Source of the DNA: Nocardia sp. NBC_01327 | GTDB taxonomy: Bacteria > Actinomycetota > Actinomycetes > Mycobacteriales > Mycobacteriaceae | Assembly (NCBI RefSeq): GCF_035958815.1 | Contig: NZ_CP108383.1 | Span: 8,990,001-9,054,000, forward strand | DNA length: 64,000 bases | Direction of reading: 5' to 3' | Shown here: positions 24,498 through 33,051 of the stretch, piece by piece | Layout: each line of letters opens with the position of its first letter | How positions within the stretch are numbered: the stretch's first letter is position 1 | Position numbers and translations under genes: made by a program | Notes under the pieces: generated by a model | Seen by the model: only the letters and a program-made list of their open reading frames with translations | Told to the model about the DNA's origin: nothing | Databases searched by the model: none

Positions 24498-24974
24498 ATG
24501 CTCACCACCACCGGCCAGATCATCGCCATCGCCGCCGTACTCGCCAATGGTGCCGTCTACGGCACCGATATCTGCGCCACCGCCATCACCCGCTCGGTCA
24601 ACAAGCATCTCGACGATGCGCAGGTGACCATCGCCGCCGGCTGGGGCCACTACTACGGCGACAAGCGCATGCCGATCTTCGGCGCGGGCGGCGTCATCAC
24701 CGCGGTGCTCACCACAGTCCTCGCCTTGGTCTCCGGTCAGACCGGCGCGGCAATCGCCGCCGGTATCGCGGTCGTGGCCCTGCTGAGCTGGCTGGGTTTC
24801 TACGTCCGAATCGCCAAGCCGGTCAACACCGCCCAGACCGCGGCCGCCAAGTCCGGCATCATCCCCGCGAATGCCCGCGCCCTGCAAGACAAGTGGGACA
24901 GCATCCTCCCCTACCGCGTCGCCCTCCAGGCCATCGCCATGACCGGCCTCGCGTCCGCGATCGCACTGTTCTGA
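24498..24974 (+). CDS. DUF1772-like membrane protein
   Basis: 158 residues with about four hydrophobic helices (residues 5-22, 52-72, 76-97 and the last 20), starting LTTTGQIIAIAAVLANGAVYGTD. It resembles DUF1772 / anthrone-oxygenase-like membrane proteins, often found as repressor-controlled single genes. GGAAGAG precedes the ATG. The tight operator pair upstream implies expression only on a signal. The repressor gene is not next to it. Function is unknown. Confidence 0.7.
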   Translation: MLTTTGQIIAIAAVLANGAVYGTDICATAITRSVNKHLDDAQVTIAAGWGHYYGDKRMPIFGAGGVITAVLTTVLALVSGQTGAAIAAGIAVVALLSWLGFYVRIAKPVNTAQTAAAKSGIIPANARALQDKWDSILPYRVALQAIAMTGLASAIALF

Positions 24975-25002
24975 GCCCTCGGCAAGGCGTCCGCACAGCC
25001 GA

Positions 25003-25036
25003 AATCGGCCCCACACCACAGGGTGTGGGGCCGATT
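25003..25036. terminator. Bidirectional terminator hairpin
   Basis: AATCGGCCCCACACC and GGTGTGGGGCCGATT form a perfect 15-bp stem with loop ACAG, between two convergent genes. It has A/T-containing flanks on both sides. Confidence 0.8.
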
Positions 25037-25039
25037 CGA

Positions 25040-25246
25040 TTACGGCTCTTCAGGAGCTGAACGTCCGCGGATGCGGTTGGCTCCGAAAAGACCCATGGTG
25101 GTGACGAATACCGTCACCGCCGCCGGCCAGCTGTCCAGCAGCCCGGCCCCTATTGCGAGCCCAGCACTCACCGCGACGGCGAGTAGGGGCGATACCGACG
25201 AACCGGGTGGTCCCGTTTCTTCTGGTGGATTGTGGTGAGTAGCCAT
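25040..25246 (-). CDS. Small membrane protein, 68 residues
   Basis: A hydrophilic Pro/Glu-rich N-terminus (about 18 residues), then one or two hydrophobic stretches (SPLLAVAVSAGLAIGAGLL and WPAAVTVFVTTMGLFGA), then a basic tail. GGAG precedes the ATG by six bases. It is the last of three closely packed genes on the minus strand, starting 14 bases after the 16-residue peptide gene. Not recognised. Confidence 0.6.
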   Translation of the reverse strand: MATHHNPPEETGPPGSSVSPLLAVAVSAGLAIGAGLLDSWPAAVTVFVTTMGLFGANRIRGRSAPEEP

Positions 25247-25260
25247 GCGAACTCCATTGG

Positions 25261-25311
25261 TCAGCCATGGTGGACGAGGGGAAGTGCGGCCGATCCGATT
25301 TCGAAGATCAT
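25261..25311 (-). CDS. 16-residue peptide gene
   Basis: MIFEIGSAALPLVHHG. The ATG overlaps the stop of the 134-residue gene (ATGA) and has an excellent GGAGGAGG site five to seven bases upstream, which also lies within the preceding gene. It sits between two other small genes in one operon, divergent from a large NB-ARC/TPR regulator. Such a peptide could be a signal or regulatory leader; this is inference from layout. Confidence 0.5.
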   Translation of the reverse strand: MIFEIGSAALPLVHHG

Positions 25312-25712
25312 CGACTCACCTCCTCCCCCGCACATGCCCGCCCCCGACCGGCAGTCGGAGATCCGCAGCGCCCCTGGGGATTCCGCCAGGAACCGGCAGG
25401 CACCTCGGGCTCCGCGGGTCCCTGGCGCAATGCGAGCAAGCACATGACATCCATCAGCGAGACCCCGAGTATCGCCGCATTCAGCGCGGCCATCTCGGCA
25501 TCGAATTCCCCACCTGGACTGAGGAGTTCGACGAATATCATCTCTGCAAGCGCGATGCCCGCGACCGCCTGTCGACGGTCCAGCCGGTAGTGCGTAGGAA
25601 GGTAGGAAAGCACCCACCGCCCCCGGTGCGGCTCCGGCACATCGATCCGGAATGCGACCTCGTGAGCCACATCGCTGGCGATGAGCCAGTTCCCAGCAGA
25701 AATAATTGCCAT
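25308..25712 (-). CDS. Hypothetical protein, 134 residues
   Basis: Starts MAIISAGNWLIASDVAHEVAF after AAAGGAT. The first 50 residues look like a small beta domain. Residues 50-95 form helices with the pattern QAVAGIALAEMIFVELLS and LNAAILGVSLMDVMCLLAL. The tail is basic and Gly/Arg-rich. The helical part is faintly like winged-helix-type repeats, but I do not recognise the family. It is the first gene of the three-gene operon opposite the NB-ARC regulator, and its stop overlaps the peptide start. Confidence 0.6.
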   Translation of the reverse strand: MAIISAGNWLIASDVAHEVAFRIDVPEPHRGRWVLSYLPTHYRLDRRQAVAGIALAEMIFVELLSPGGEFDAEMAALNAAILGVSLMDVMCLLALRQGPAEPEVPAGSWRNPQGRCGSPTAGRGRACAGEEVSR

Positions 25713-25733
25713 TGATCCAATCCTTTACCGCCG

Positions 25734-25761
25734 CAAGGACTTCTCCCCGTTTCCGTCCTTG
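25734..25761. promoter_or_regulatory. CAAGGAC-N14-GTCCTTG inverted repeat
   Basis: Perfect 7-bp arms in the 216-base divergent region between the 134-residue gene and the NB-ARC regulator, 22 bases upstream of the former. It is either an operator for the regulator or a hairpin in the operon leader. Confidence 0.45.
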
Positions 25762-25928
25762 TCGAATAGATCAATTCTGGCGAGTGAGACCGCCGCACAC
25801 GATCCCAGCGCCCCGAAGAATTTCTTGGCATACCGCAAGTCATTGACCAGCGGAAATATCGGCGGTACAAGGAAATATTCACAATCGGCGGGGGCGGGTC
25901 CACGGGCTACCGCAGCGGGAGGGGCACG

Positions 25929-28646
25929 GTGTCACAGAACAGTGAATCCGGCGCGTACGGGGCAGACGCACGAAAGGAGCTGCGGCGCATTTTACGCGAC
26001 TCCGGTCTGCGCGAACACGAAGTGCTGGAACCTCTTGCGGCGGAATTGCGTCAGCGCGGGTGCCGGCCGCGCAAGGCATGGCGACTGGCCAATGAGCTGA
26101 CCCAAGAGGCGGCGGCGGCGGACTACAACCGGCTCACCGGTAAGCCCACGGCCCCGATGAAGGCCAGTCGCATCTCGGAATTCGAGTCGTGGCCGGGTGA
26201 GCGCGGCGCGATGCGGAACAGGCCGCGGCCGACCATCGAGGTATTGCGCGTACTGGCCGCGGCCTATCGGACCGGTTGGCATCAACTGGTGGACACCGAC
26301 GATCTGGCGTGTATGCCCCGCGCGGACCGATTGGCGTATCGCGAGGAGGTGGCCCGGCGCTGCACAACACTGCCGTCGGAAGCGGGTGCCGGGGTACCCG
26401 GGGAGATGCTTCCGTTCGTGGGCCGGCAGCGGCAGGTGGCGGAGTTGCGCCAGCGCATTCAACGGCATCTCGAGCACAATGGGCCCGCGGTGCACGTGGT
26501 GAACGGGTTGGCGGGCATCGGCAAGACGGCGCTGGTGCGCTTTGTGGTGGACGCGCACGCCGAGCACTACCCAGATGGTCTGATCTGGGAGGATCTGCAC
26601 GGCCACACCGCCGGTCGATCGCCGCGCACCGCGGCGGATGTCCTGGAGCAATTGCTGCTCAAGATCGGGGTGGCCCCGGAGATCATCGACGTCGATCCGG
26701 AGCGTCGCGCGCACCGCTGGCGGGACGAGATGCGCGGCCGCCGAGTGCTGATCGTCTTCGACAATGCGCTGGACAGCCAGCATGTGCGCCCACTGCTGCC
26801 CCGGTCCCGGGATTGTCTGGTGATCATTACGAGCCGCCGCCGGCTCACCCGGCTGGCGGAGGCGGCTTCACCGGTGCAGCTGGATCCGATGACCATGACC
26901 GAAGCCGAGGAGCTCTTCCTCGAATTGAGCCATCTGCCAACAGGTTACGACGCCAGCGCGGTCCGGAGAATTCTGGAGACGGCGGGCCGGTTGCCATTGG
27001 CGATCAGGTTGATAGGCGGTCAGATCGCACACGGTGGCGAGGATATGCTGGCCGCGCTGGCCGCCGAATTCGACAGTCTCGCAGACAATTTGCGGCAGGC
27101 ACCCGAGGATCCGGCGGCGCTGGAATCAGTGGCCGATCATATTCTGGACCGCTTCACCGCGGAGGGCGAAACCCTGCGCGCCGCTTTCGAATTGTCGTAT
27201 CAGCGCCTGCCGGAGCCGGAGCTGCGGCGGGTGGTGCGGCTGCTCGGCTGGTTCCCGGGGCCGGAGATCACCGCCGGCACGCTGGCACCCATGGCCGCGG
27301 TGTCGGAGGCGACCGCGGGCACTCTCATCAGCCGGGTCTCCGAGGTGGGCTTCCTGGACCGGGCCCAGCGCCTGCCGGAACCAGCCGGGGTGGCCCGGGC
27401 GCCGCGTCCGGAGCGATACCGCATTCACGATGTGACACGGCTGTTTTCGCGAGCCCAGGCCGATATGGAGGATCCGTCGAGTGAGCACGCCGCAGCGATA
27501 GACCGGCTGGTCCGGCACTGTCTGACGATCGCGCGCCGGGCAGGCACCGAACTGCCGTACGAGATGGCGGGCAGCTTCCCGAATCCCTCGCCGCCGGCGC
27601 CGGCCACCCCGGCGGTGACGGACGCGATGGAGTGGTTGACCGGGGAACGAGAGATGCTGCTCGGCTGTATTCGCGCGGCCGGGTCCGGCGCCGAGACCGG
27701 TGAGCTCGCCCGGCTGCTCGGTTCACAATTGTCGAAGTCGGGTTACTGGTCGGATGCGCGCTGGTTGTTCGTGCGGGCGCTGGCCATTACCCGCGGGAAC
27801 ACAGATCGCACCGAGGAGTGCGACATCCTCTACGAATTGGGCACGGTGCATCGCCGTTCGTGTGACTACGACACCGCGTCCAAGTGTTTCGAGGAGGCCC
27901 GCGCCATTGCGGACGAGCTCGCCGACGAGTGGCGCACCTCGGCCGCCCTGTGGGGTTATGCCGAGGTCACCAGGCATATCGGCAGTTATGAACGGGCCCG
28001 GCACGCCTATCTCGAATTGCTGGAGATCGGTCAGCGACTGGGGCATCCGAAGTTCGAGGGCTTCGCACTACGCGGGCTCGGCCATATCGAGCGGATGCGC
28101 GGCGCGCCCGAACCCGCCCGCGATCACTACCTGGGTGCGCTGGGCATCGCCGGACACATCGGTGACCGCTACAGTCTGGGCTGGTCGCTCTGGGGCCTCG
28201 GCTTGACCACCCGGGATACCGGTGATCTGGAAACCGCGCGCAGCCAGCTGACCGATGCGCACGCCATCGCACTCGAACTGGATGATGCACTGCTGCAGGC
28301 CGATACGGTGTGCGCCCTGGGCCATATCGCACGCGACACCGGCAATCTCGATGCGGCCCAGGAGTTCTACTCCGCCTCGATGGATATCGCCCGCCGCAAT
28401 CGCGACCCGCACGGTGAAGCCGATGCCCTCGATGCGCTGGCGTCCATGGTCACGCAGGTCGGACCCGAATGGCGCGTCTGCGATTTCCTGGCCAAGGCAC
28501 TGACGCGCTACGAGAGCATGGGTATGCAGATCGCCGACCGAGTGCGAACCGACCTGTACCGCGCCGTGGCAGTGTGCGCGGAACGCAATGTGCAGCTCCC
28601 CGATCAGGTTCGCGAGGCATTGCACACCCTCGGGATCGACCCGTGA
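25929..28646 (+). CDS. XRE-like/NB-ARC/TPR transcriptional regulator
   Basis: 905 residues from GTG 25929, which follows GGGAGGGG. The N-terminal 145 residues look like a degenerate helix-turn-helix region (RISEFESWPGE is the typical piece) found on actinomycete STAND regulators. An NB-ARC ATPase follows, with Walker A NGLAGIGKTAL (about residue 195), Walker B VLIVFDNAL (about 275) and an RNBS-like IITSRRR. A winged-helix region comes next, then at least six TPR units (about 640-860). Proteins of this build act as switches that oligomerise on ligand or peptide binding. The divergent operon with a 16-residue peptide is the likely target or signal. Confidence 0.85.
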   Translation: MSQNSESGAYGADARKELRRILRDSGLREHEVLEPLAAELRQRGCRPRKAWRLANELTQEAAAADYNRLTGKPTAPMKASRISEFESWPGERGAMRNRPRPTIEVLRVLAAAYRTGWHQLVDTDDLACMPRADRLAYREEVARRCTTLPSEAGAGVPGEMLPFVGRQRQVAELRQRIQRHLEHNGPAVHVVNGLAGIGKTALVRFVVDAHAEHYPDGLIWEDLHGHTAGRSPRTAADVLEQLLLKIGVAPEIIDVDPERRAHRWRDEMRGRRVLIVFDNALDSQHVRPLLPRSRDCLVIITSRRRLTRLAEAASPVQLDPMTMTEAEELFLELSHLPTGYDASAVRRILETAGRLPLAIRLIGGQIAHGGEDMLAALAAEFDSLADNLRQAPEDPAALESVADHILDRFTAEGETLRAAFELSYQRLPEPELRRVVRLLGWFPGPEITAGTLAPMAAVSEATAGTLISRVSEVGFLDRAQRLPEPAGVARAPRPERYRIHDVTRLFSRAQADMEDPSSEHAAAIDRLVRHCLTIARRAGTELPYEMAGSFPNPSPPAPATPAVTDAMEWLTGEREMLLGCIRAAGSGAETGELARLLGSQLSKSGYWSDARWLFVRALAITRGNTDRTEECDILYELGTVHRRSCDYDTASKCFEEARAIADELADEWRTSAALWGYAEVTRHIGSYERARHAYLELLEIGQRLGHPKFEGFALRGLGHIERMRGAPEPARDHYLGALGIAGHIGDRYSLGWSLWGLGLTTRDTGDLETARSQLTDAHAIALELDDALLQADTVCALGHIARDTGNLDAAQEFYSASMDIARRNRDPHGEADALDALASMVTQVGPEWRVCDFLAKALTRYESMGMQIADRVRTDLYRAVAVCAERNVQLPDQVREALHTLGIDP

Positions 28647-28661
28647 GCATCCGGAGCCGGC

Positions 28662-28982
28662 TCAGCTGCCCCGGTAGGTCGAGAAGGCGAAGGGGGAGAG
28701 CAGGAGGGGGACGTGGTAGTGCCGCTCGTCGGTGACCGTGAACGCGATGGTCACCTCGGGGTAGAAGGCGTCGACGGCCTGCGCTTCGAAATATGCTCCG
28801 GTCGCGAAGAGCAGGCGGTAGTCACCGACCGCGAGTTCGCTGCCCAGTCCGGCGATGCGCCCGTCGGCGTCGGTGCGGCCCGACCCCAATTCCTCACCAC
28901 CCCAGCCGAACAGCGTGACCTCGATGCCGGCGGCGGGTGTGCCGCGCACGGCGTCGAGCACATGGGTACTCAGTGAGCTCAT
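28662..28982 (-). CDS. uraH: 5-hydroxyisourate hydrolase (transthyretin-like)
   Basis: 106 residues, the usual size. The family marks STHVLD at the N-terminus and the C-terminal tetrapeptide YRGS are both intact. It hydrolyses 5-hydroxyisourate to OHCU in urate breakdown. The ATG overlaps the stop of uraD (ATGA), so the two are translated together; in many genomes they are fused. It converges on the NB-ARC gene with 15 bases between. Confidence 0.96.
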   Translation of the reverse strand: MSSLSTHVLDAVRGTPAAGIEVTLFGWGGEELGSGRTDADGRIAGLGSELAVGDYRLLFATGAYFEAQAVDAFYPEVTIAFTVTDERHYHVPLLLSPFAFSTYRGS

Positions 28983-29488
28983 ACCGTGACCCCCGTATTC
29001 AGCAGGCGGCGCAGCCGGATCCGGTTGATCTTCGCCAATTCCTCTCGCACGATGCGCCTTTCGGTGGCCGGTTCGTTTCCGAGACGGGCGGTGAGCACGT
29101 CCAGTAGTTCCTCCGGTGTCCGCCCGGTGGCGCACACCAGATACACGTGCCCGAATCTTGCCTCGTACTCCCGGTTTCCGGCGGCAATCGCGGTGCGCAC
29201 GGCGGTGTCGGCGGCGGCCATTCCGGCTTGTTCGCGCGCCGAGTTCGCGCTGTCCGGCCGATCCCCGATGCGGGGGTGTCCGGCGAGCGCCCGGTCGATC
29301 TCGGCTTCGCTGATCTCCCCGAGCTCCGTATCGGCGGCGCGCAGCACCTCGTCGATGGTCGTGTAGGGCCGTCGCGCCGCCACCGCCTGCGCCCAGGCGG
29401 GCGACGAGCAGCATGTCAGCAACATGTCCGCCGCCGCCGTTTCCGGCAGTGCGGCGAATTCGTCCAGGCCGATCGTGTTCTCCGTCAT
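28979..29488 (-). CDS. uraD: OHCU decarboxylase
   Basis: 169 residues. The catalytic region GHPRIGDR (about residue 67) and the EYEARFGHVYLVCATGR stretch are typical of 2-oxo-4-hydroxy-4-carboxy-5-ureidoimidazoline decarboxylase, which gives S-allantoin. TGGAGAG precedes ATG 29488. With uraH it makes the last two steps from hydroxyisourate to allantoin; a uricase is not in the window. The divergent xdhC supports a purine-catabolic locus. Confidence 0.95.
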   Translation of the reverse strand: MTENTIGLDEFAALPETAAADMLLTCCSSPAWAQAVAARRPYTTIDEVLRAADTELGEISEAEIDRALAGHPRIGDRPDSANSAREQAGMAAADTAVRTAIAAGNREYEARFGHVYLVCATGRTPEELLDVLTARLGNEPATERRIVREELAKINRIRLRRLLNTGVTV

Positions 29489-29835
29489 CGCTCTCCAGGA
29501 TCGGTCATGGTTTCCACCTGCGCCACTCGGGCAGCGAATATCGGCGCGCGGCGCTACCCTCGCGGGCATGAGCTCCGAATGCCGCGCCGAGAGCGTGCGG
29601 GCAAACCCTTCGCATTGCCTTCGGATCGCGGAATTGCCATGGCTGGCGATACCGCATCCTTGATTGTGCTCGGTTCGAAGCACCGAGCGGGCGCGTGTGT
29701 GAATGCCACGGGAAATTCTGGGGCCGGGACTTATTTGCATGGAAGAGCGGATATGGTGTGCGTCACGTGTGATGACCTTGCGACGGGGATCGAATGGGAC
29801 TACCCGTGCGGCACACGGTGATCGGGAGCAAGTAA
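29489..29835. other. Divergent intergenic region, uraD-xdhC
   Basis: 347 bases between two divergent purine-catabolism genes. It must hold both promoters. I see no clear gene, hairpin or long inverted repeat; CACGTGTGATG near 29765 is the only short palindromic piece noticed. Confidence 0.5.
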
Positions 29836-30864
29836 ATGCGGGATATCGTCGACGACCTACTTCGCGTATGGCACAGCGGGCGAACGGGCGGCCTGGCCAC
29901 CCTGGTGCGGACGGTCGGACCGACACCCCTGCCGATCGGTGCGGCCATGGTCGTGGATGCGGAGGGCCGGGCCTTCGGTTCGGTCTCGGCGGGATGCGCG
30001 GAGGCCGCTGCCTACGAGGCGGCCCTGGAGGCCGCGCGGACCGGCCGGCGCGGGCTGCACCGCTTCGCGCCCGGCAGCGGTCTGGATGCCGGCATGGATT
30101 GCGGCGGCACCCTCGATGTCTTCACGGAACCGTTCTCACGCAGGCATTTTCCCGAATTCCCGGATGTGGCCGCCGATATGGTCGCCCAGCGCCAGGTCAC
30201 CGTGTTCACCGTCGTGTGGCATAACGATCCCGATGTGATCGGGCAGCATCTGATCACCGATCGCAAGCACGGCACCGAGCTGGTATCGCTGCCGGATTCG
30301 GATGTGTTCGTCTCCTCGTTCACCCGCCCGCCGCGCCTGATCATCGTGGGCGCCAATGCGATTGCCGGTGCGCTGGCGATCCAGGCCAAACTGCTCGGCT
30401 ATCGGGTGACGGTCTGCGATGCCCGCGCCACCTTCGCCAATGCCGATGCCTATCCCGGCTGCGAAGTGGTGGTCGACTGGCCGCACCGCTATCTGAACAC
30501 CCTGTCGGCGGCGGGTGAGATCACCTCCAGCACTGCGGTGGTGGTGCTCTCGCACGACGCCAAATTCGAGATACCGCTGCTCACCATCGCGCTGCGATTA
30601 CCCGAGCTGGGCTTCCTGGCCGCCTTGGGTTCGACCGCCGCGAACGCCCATCGCATGGAGGCGCTGCAGGCCGGCGGCTTCGATGACGAAACCCTCTCGC
30701 GCCTGCACGCCCCGGCGGGGCTGGATCTGGGTGCCCGCACCCCCGCCGAGACCGCCGTATCCATTGCCGCCGAATTGCTGGCGGTCCGCAATGAAGCCAC
30801 CGCCGAGCCGCTCTCCAGTCTGGGCGGCTCGATCAGTCAGCATTCGTCGTCGCTGGTCTCCTGA
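29836..30864 (+). CDS. xdhC: XdhC/CoxI family protein
   Basis: 342 residues: an N-terminal XdhC domain (GGLATLVRTVGPTPLPIGAAM, then GSVSAGCAEAAAYEAALEA) and a C-terminal Rossmann-like XdhC_C domain (LIIVGANAIAGALAIQAKLLG). Members insert or sulfurate the molybdenum cofactor of xanthine dehydrogenase. GGGAG precedes the ATG. xdhA/B are not in the window. It abuts the convergent solute-binding protein gene with zero spacing (stop codons adjacent). Confidence 0.85.
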   Translation: MRDIVDDLLRVWHSGRTGGLATLVRTVGPTPLPIGAAMVVDAEGRAFGSVSAGCAEAAAYEAALEAARTGRRGLHRFAPGSGLDAGMDCGGTLDVFTEPFSRRHFPEFPDVAADMVAQRQVTVFTVVWHNDPDVIGQHLITDRKHGTELVSLPDSDVFVSSFTRPPRLIIVGANAIAGALAIQAKLLGYRVTVCDARATFANADAYPGCEVVVDWPHRYLNTLSAAGEITSSTAVVVLSHDAKFEIPLLTIALRLPELGFLAALGSTAANAHRMEALQAGGFDDETLSRLHAPAGLDLGARTPAETAVSIAAELLAVRNEATAEPLSSLGGSISQHSSSLVS

Positions 30865-31974
30865 TCAGGCGATCGGCGCCTTCAACTCGGGATGCTCCGC
30901 GTAGACCTCTTTGAGAATCGACATATCGAAGAGCTTGTCGGCCGTAATGCTGATCTTGGCCTTGCCCAGCGCCGCAATGTTTTTCGCGATGAGATCGTCC
31001 GACATGGTGAACAGCCCGTTGGCCTGCGATTCCGGCGAGACGACAAGACCGTTCTGCGCCGTGACCTCCTTGGTCTGCTCACCGATTTCGAGCCGCTGAT
31101 CCTTGCCGTACACCTCCACGGCCAGTCGTGCCGCCTCGGCGGAATTCGCGACCGCGTCCCGCCAGCCCTTGATATCGGCGGCCAGCCAGGCCTTGAGCTT
31201 CTCGCGCTCATTGTCGATCGTCCGCTGATTCACCGTGAGCGATTCGGCGACGAGCGGTAGCCCGAAGTCGGCGAAGAGGAAATTGGCATTGGCGAATCCC
31301 TTGGCGGCCAAGGTGATCGGCTCATTGGTGACGTAGCTGACCCAGCCGTCGACCTCACCGTTGGCGAGCGGTGACGGATCGAACTGCGCCGGCACGATGG
31401 TGACATCGCTCGGCGACATGCCGTTCGCGGTCAGCAGCGCGTTGAAGATGAGCTGATTGGTGTCCTGCACACCGATCTTGCGGCCCTTCATATCCTGCGG
31501 CGAGTGAATGGGCTTCGCGGCGGAGCTGACGATGCAGAAGGGGTTCTTCTGATACGTGGCGCCCACGATCTTGGCGTTCAGGCCCTCCAGCACCGCGGGC
31601 GCGGTGGTCTGCGGGGCGGACATGCCGATCCAGATCTTGCCGGTGGTCAGTCCGGCCTCCACCGAGGTGCTGGCCGCACCGCCCGCGACCAGATTCACCG
31701 ATCCGAACCCGGCATCCTTGAAGTAGCCCTTCGAATCGGCGAAGTACTCACCCGCGAATTCGATGTTCTTCAACCAGGACAGCTGTACGGCCACCGTCCC
31801 GTATTTCGACCCGTCACCGGTGGTGCCATTGTTCGACCCGGACGAATCCTTGCCGCAGGCGGCGAGGACTCCGCCACCGGCGACAACGCCGGCGGTCAGC
31901 CCGGCAAAACGGAAGAAGGATCGCCGATCCAGGGACAGCGGAGAGACCGGAACCGGCCGAGACATACGACTCAT
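30865..31974 (-). CDS. NitT/TauT-type ABC transporter substrate-binding lipoprotein
   Basis: 369 residues with an N-terminal RRSFFRFAG, a possible twin-arginine signal, and the lipobox LAAC (about residues 37-40). The body is an SsuA/THI5-like periplasmic binding domain. It shares the region with two permeases and an ATPase (33052-35521) but is separated from them by an AraC regulator and a DUF4345 gene. The ligand is unknown; nitrate, sulfonate, pyrimidine-precursor and purine-derived ligands all occur in the family. The urate genes nearby favour a purine-related nitrogen compound only weakly. Confidence 0.87.
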   Translation of the reverse strand: MSRMSRPVPVSPLSLDRRSFFRFAGLTAGVVAGGGVLAACGKDSSGSNNGTTGDGSKYGTVAVQLSWLKNIEFAGEYFADSKGYFKDAGFGSVNLVAGGAASTSVEAGLTTGKIWIGMSAPQTTAPAVLEGLNAKIVGATYQKNPFCIVSSAAKPIHSPQDMKGRKIGVQDTNQLIFNALLTANGMSPSDVTIVPAQFDPSPLANGEVDGWVSYVTNEPITLAAKGFANANFLFADFGLPLVAESLTVNQRTIDNEREKLKAWLAADIKGWRDAVANSAEAARLAVEVYGKDQRLEIGEQTKEVTAQNGLVVSPESQANGLFTMSDDLIAKNIAALGKAKISITADKLFDMSILKEVYAEHPELKAPIA

Positions 31975-32008
31975 AGACCGAATCTAGGGTGTGTCAGTTT
32001 CCATCGTT

Positions 32009-32629
32009 TTACTTTCGCATTTCCACTACCACCCGAGTCCCGGGCAGCAACGCACTGGCAGTCAATCCGAACATGGCGTGGAAGGCATCGCTGAAATGAC
32101 TCGGCGACGCGAATCCGGCGTCGATTGCCGCGGTGGTGAAATCGCCGCCCTCCCCCACGGCCCGCGCGACGTGCGCCATTCGCGCCCAGAGCCGGTACCG
32201 GCGGAAGCTGGTCCCGGTCTCCGCGGAGAACAGATGCAGGAATCGGGAGACCGAGAGATTCGCCGCCGCGGCGAGTTCGGCCGCCGTGGGGTTGGCGGCA
32301 AAATCGCTGCGAATCGTTTTCAGCGCGGCATCGATCCGCGGATCCATGGCCACCGGATCGATGTAGAAGAAGAGCATCCGGTCCCCGCCGGCAATGACCT
32401 GATGTGTCGTGCGCGGCGGAATGAGCGCACTGCGCACCACCCGCTCGGCCCCGTCGGCGGTCCGCAGCGTGAAGGGCGCGTCGACTCCCACCGCCAGGCA
32501 GTGCACCGATCCGGAGTGTGCGTCCAGGCGCAGTGACGGGCCCAGGTAGACCGCGTAGCCCGGCCCGAGCCACACAGTGGCCGGACAGCACGATTCCGGA
32601 AGCGGACCATCCTGCACGTCAGCGATCAT
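32009..32629 (-). CDS. AraC-family transcriptional regulator
   Basis: 206 residues from ATG 32629; the frame is open well upstream but that part overlaps a gene on the other strand. The N-terminal cupin-like sensing domain is about 100 residues. The C-terminal AraC double helix-turn-helix includes ELAAAANLSVSRFLHLFSAE and AIDAGFASPSHFSDAFHAMFG. It sits between the ABC binding-protein gene and the divergent DUF4345 gene, and probably controls one or both. Confidence 0.85.
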   Translation of the reverse strand: MIADVQDGPLPESCCPATVWLGPGYAVYLGPSLRLDAHSGSVHCLAVGVDAPFTLRTADGAERVVRSALIPPRTTHQVIAGGDRMLFFYIDPVAMDPRIDAALKTIRSDFAANPTAAELAAAANLSVSRFLHLFSAETGTSFRRYRLWARMAHVARAVGEGGDFTTAAIDAGFASPSHFSDAFHAMFGLTASALLPGTRVVVEMRK

Positions 32630-32678
32630 CGCATAGGGCCGCAGGTCGCGGACCAGTGCAATGACTCCGGGAGGTTCT

Positions 32679-33044
32679 GTGAGTGCCGTGTTGATCGCCG
32701 TCGTCGCGGTGTTCTTTCTGCTGATGGGCGGGTATGCCCTGGCCGCGCCCGCGGCCGTGGTGCGGCCCTTCGGTTTTCGGGTCGAGACGGCGGTGGCGCG
32801 GTCGGAGATCCGGGCCGTGTACGGCGGATTCGGTATTGCCGTGGCCGCGCTGCTGGTGGCGGCAGCGGCGAATGTGGGTGGTATTCGCACGGGGGCGGTC
32901 CTGGCGGTGGCCGCCGCGCTGGGCGGGATGGCGGCCGGGCGCATTGTTTCCCGTGTGGTGGACCGCGCCGTCGGGTTCTATCCGGTGTGGTTCTACTGCG
33001 GTGTGGAGTTGGTCGCGGCCGGGTTGCTCTGTGCCGCTGCGTGA
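32679..33044 (+). CDS. DUF4345-like small membrane protein
   Basis: 121 residues from GTG 32679, which has GGGAGG five bases upstream; an ATG six codons earlier has no such site. Four hydrophobic helices are separated by Arg-containing loops (SEIRAVYGGFG, GRIVSRVVDR). It resembles DUF4345 proteins, of unknown function. It is divergent from the AraC gene and ends seven bases from the convergent permease gene. Confidence 0.75.
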   Translation: MSAVLIAVVAVFFLLMGGYALAAPAAVVRPFGFRVETAVARSEIRAVYGGFGIAVAALLVAAAANVGGIRTGAVLAVAAALGGMAAGRIVSRVVDRAVGFYPVWFYCGVELVAAGLLCAAA

Positions 33045-33051
33045 TCCGGGG

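Noticed and set aside
32009..32944. N-terminally extended AraC protein
   Set aside because: The extension overlaps the DUF4345 gene on the opposite strand and is low-complexity Ala/Thr/Arg; the family-like start is at 32629.
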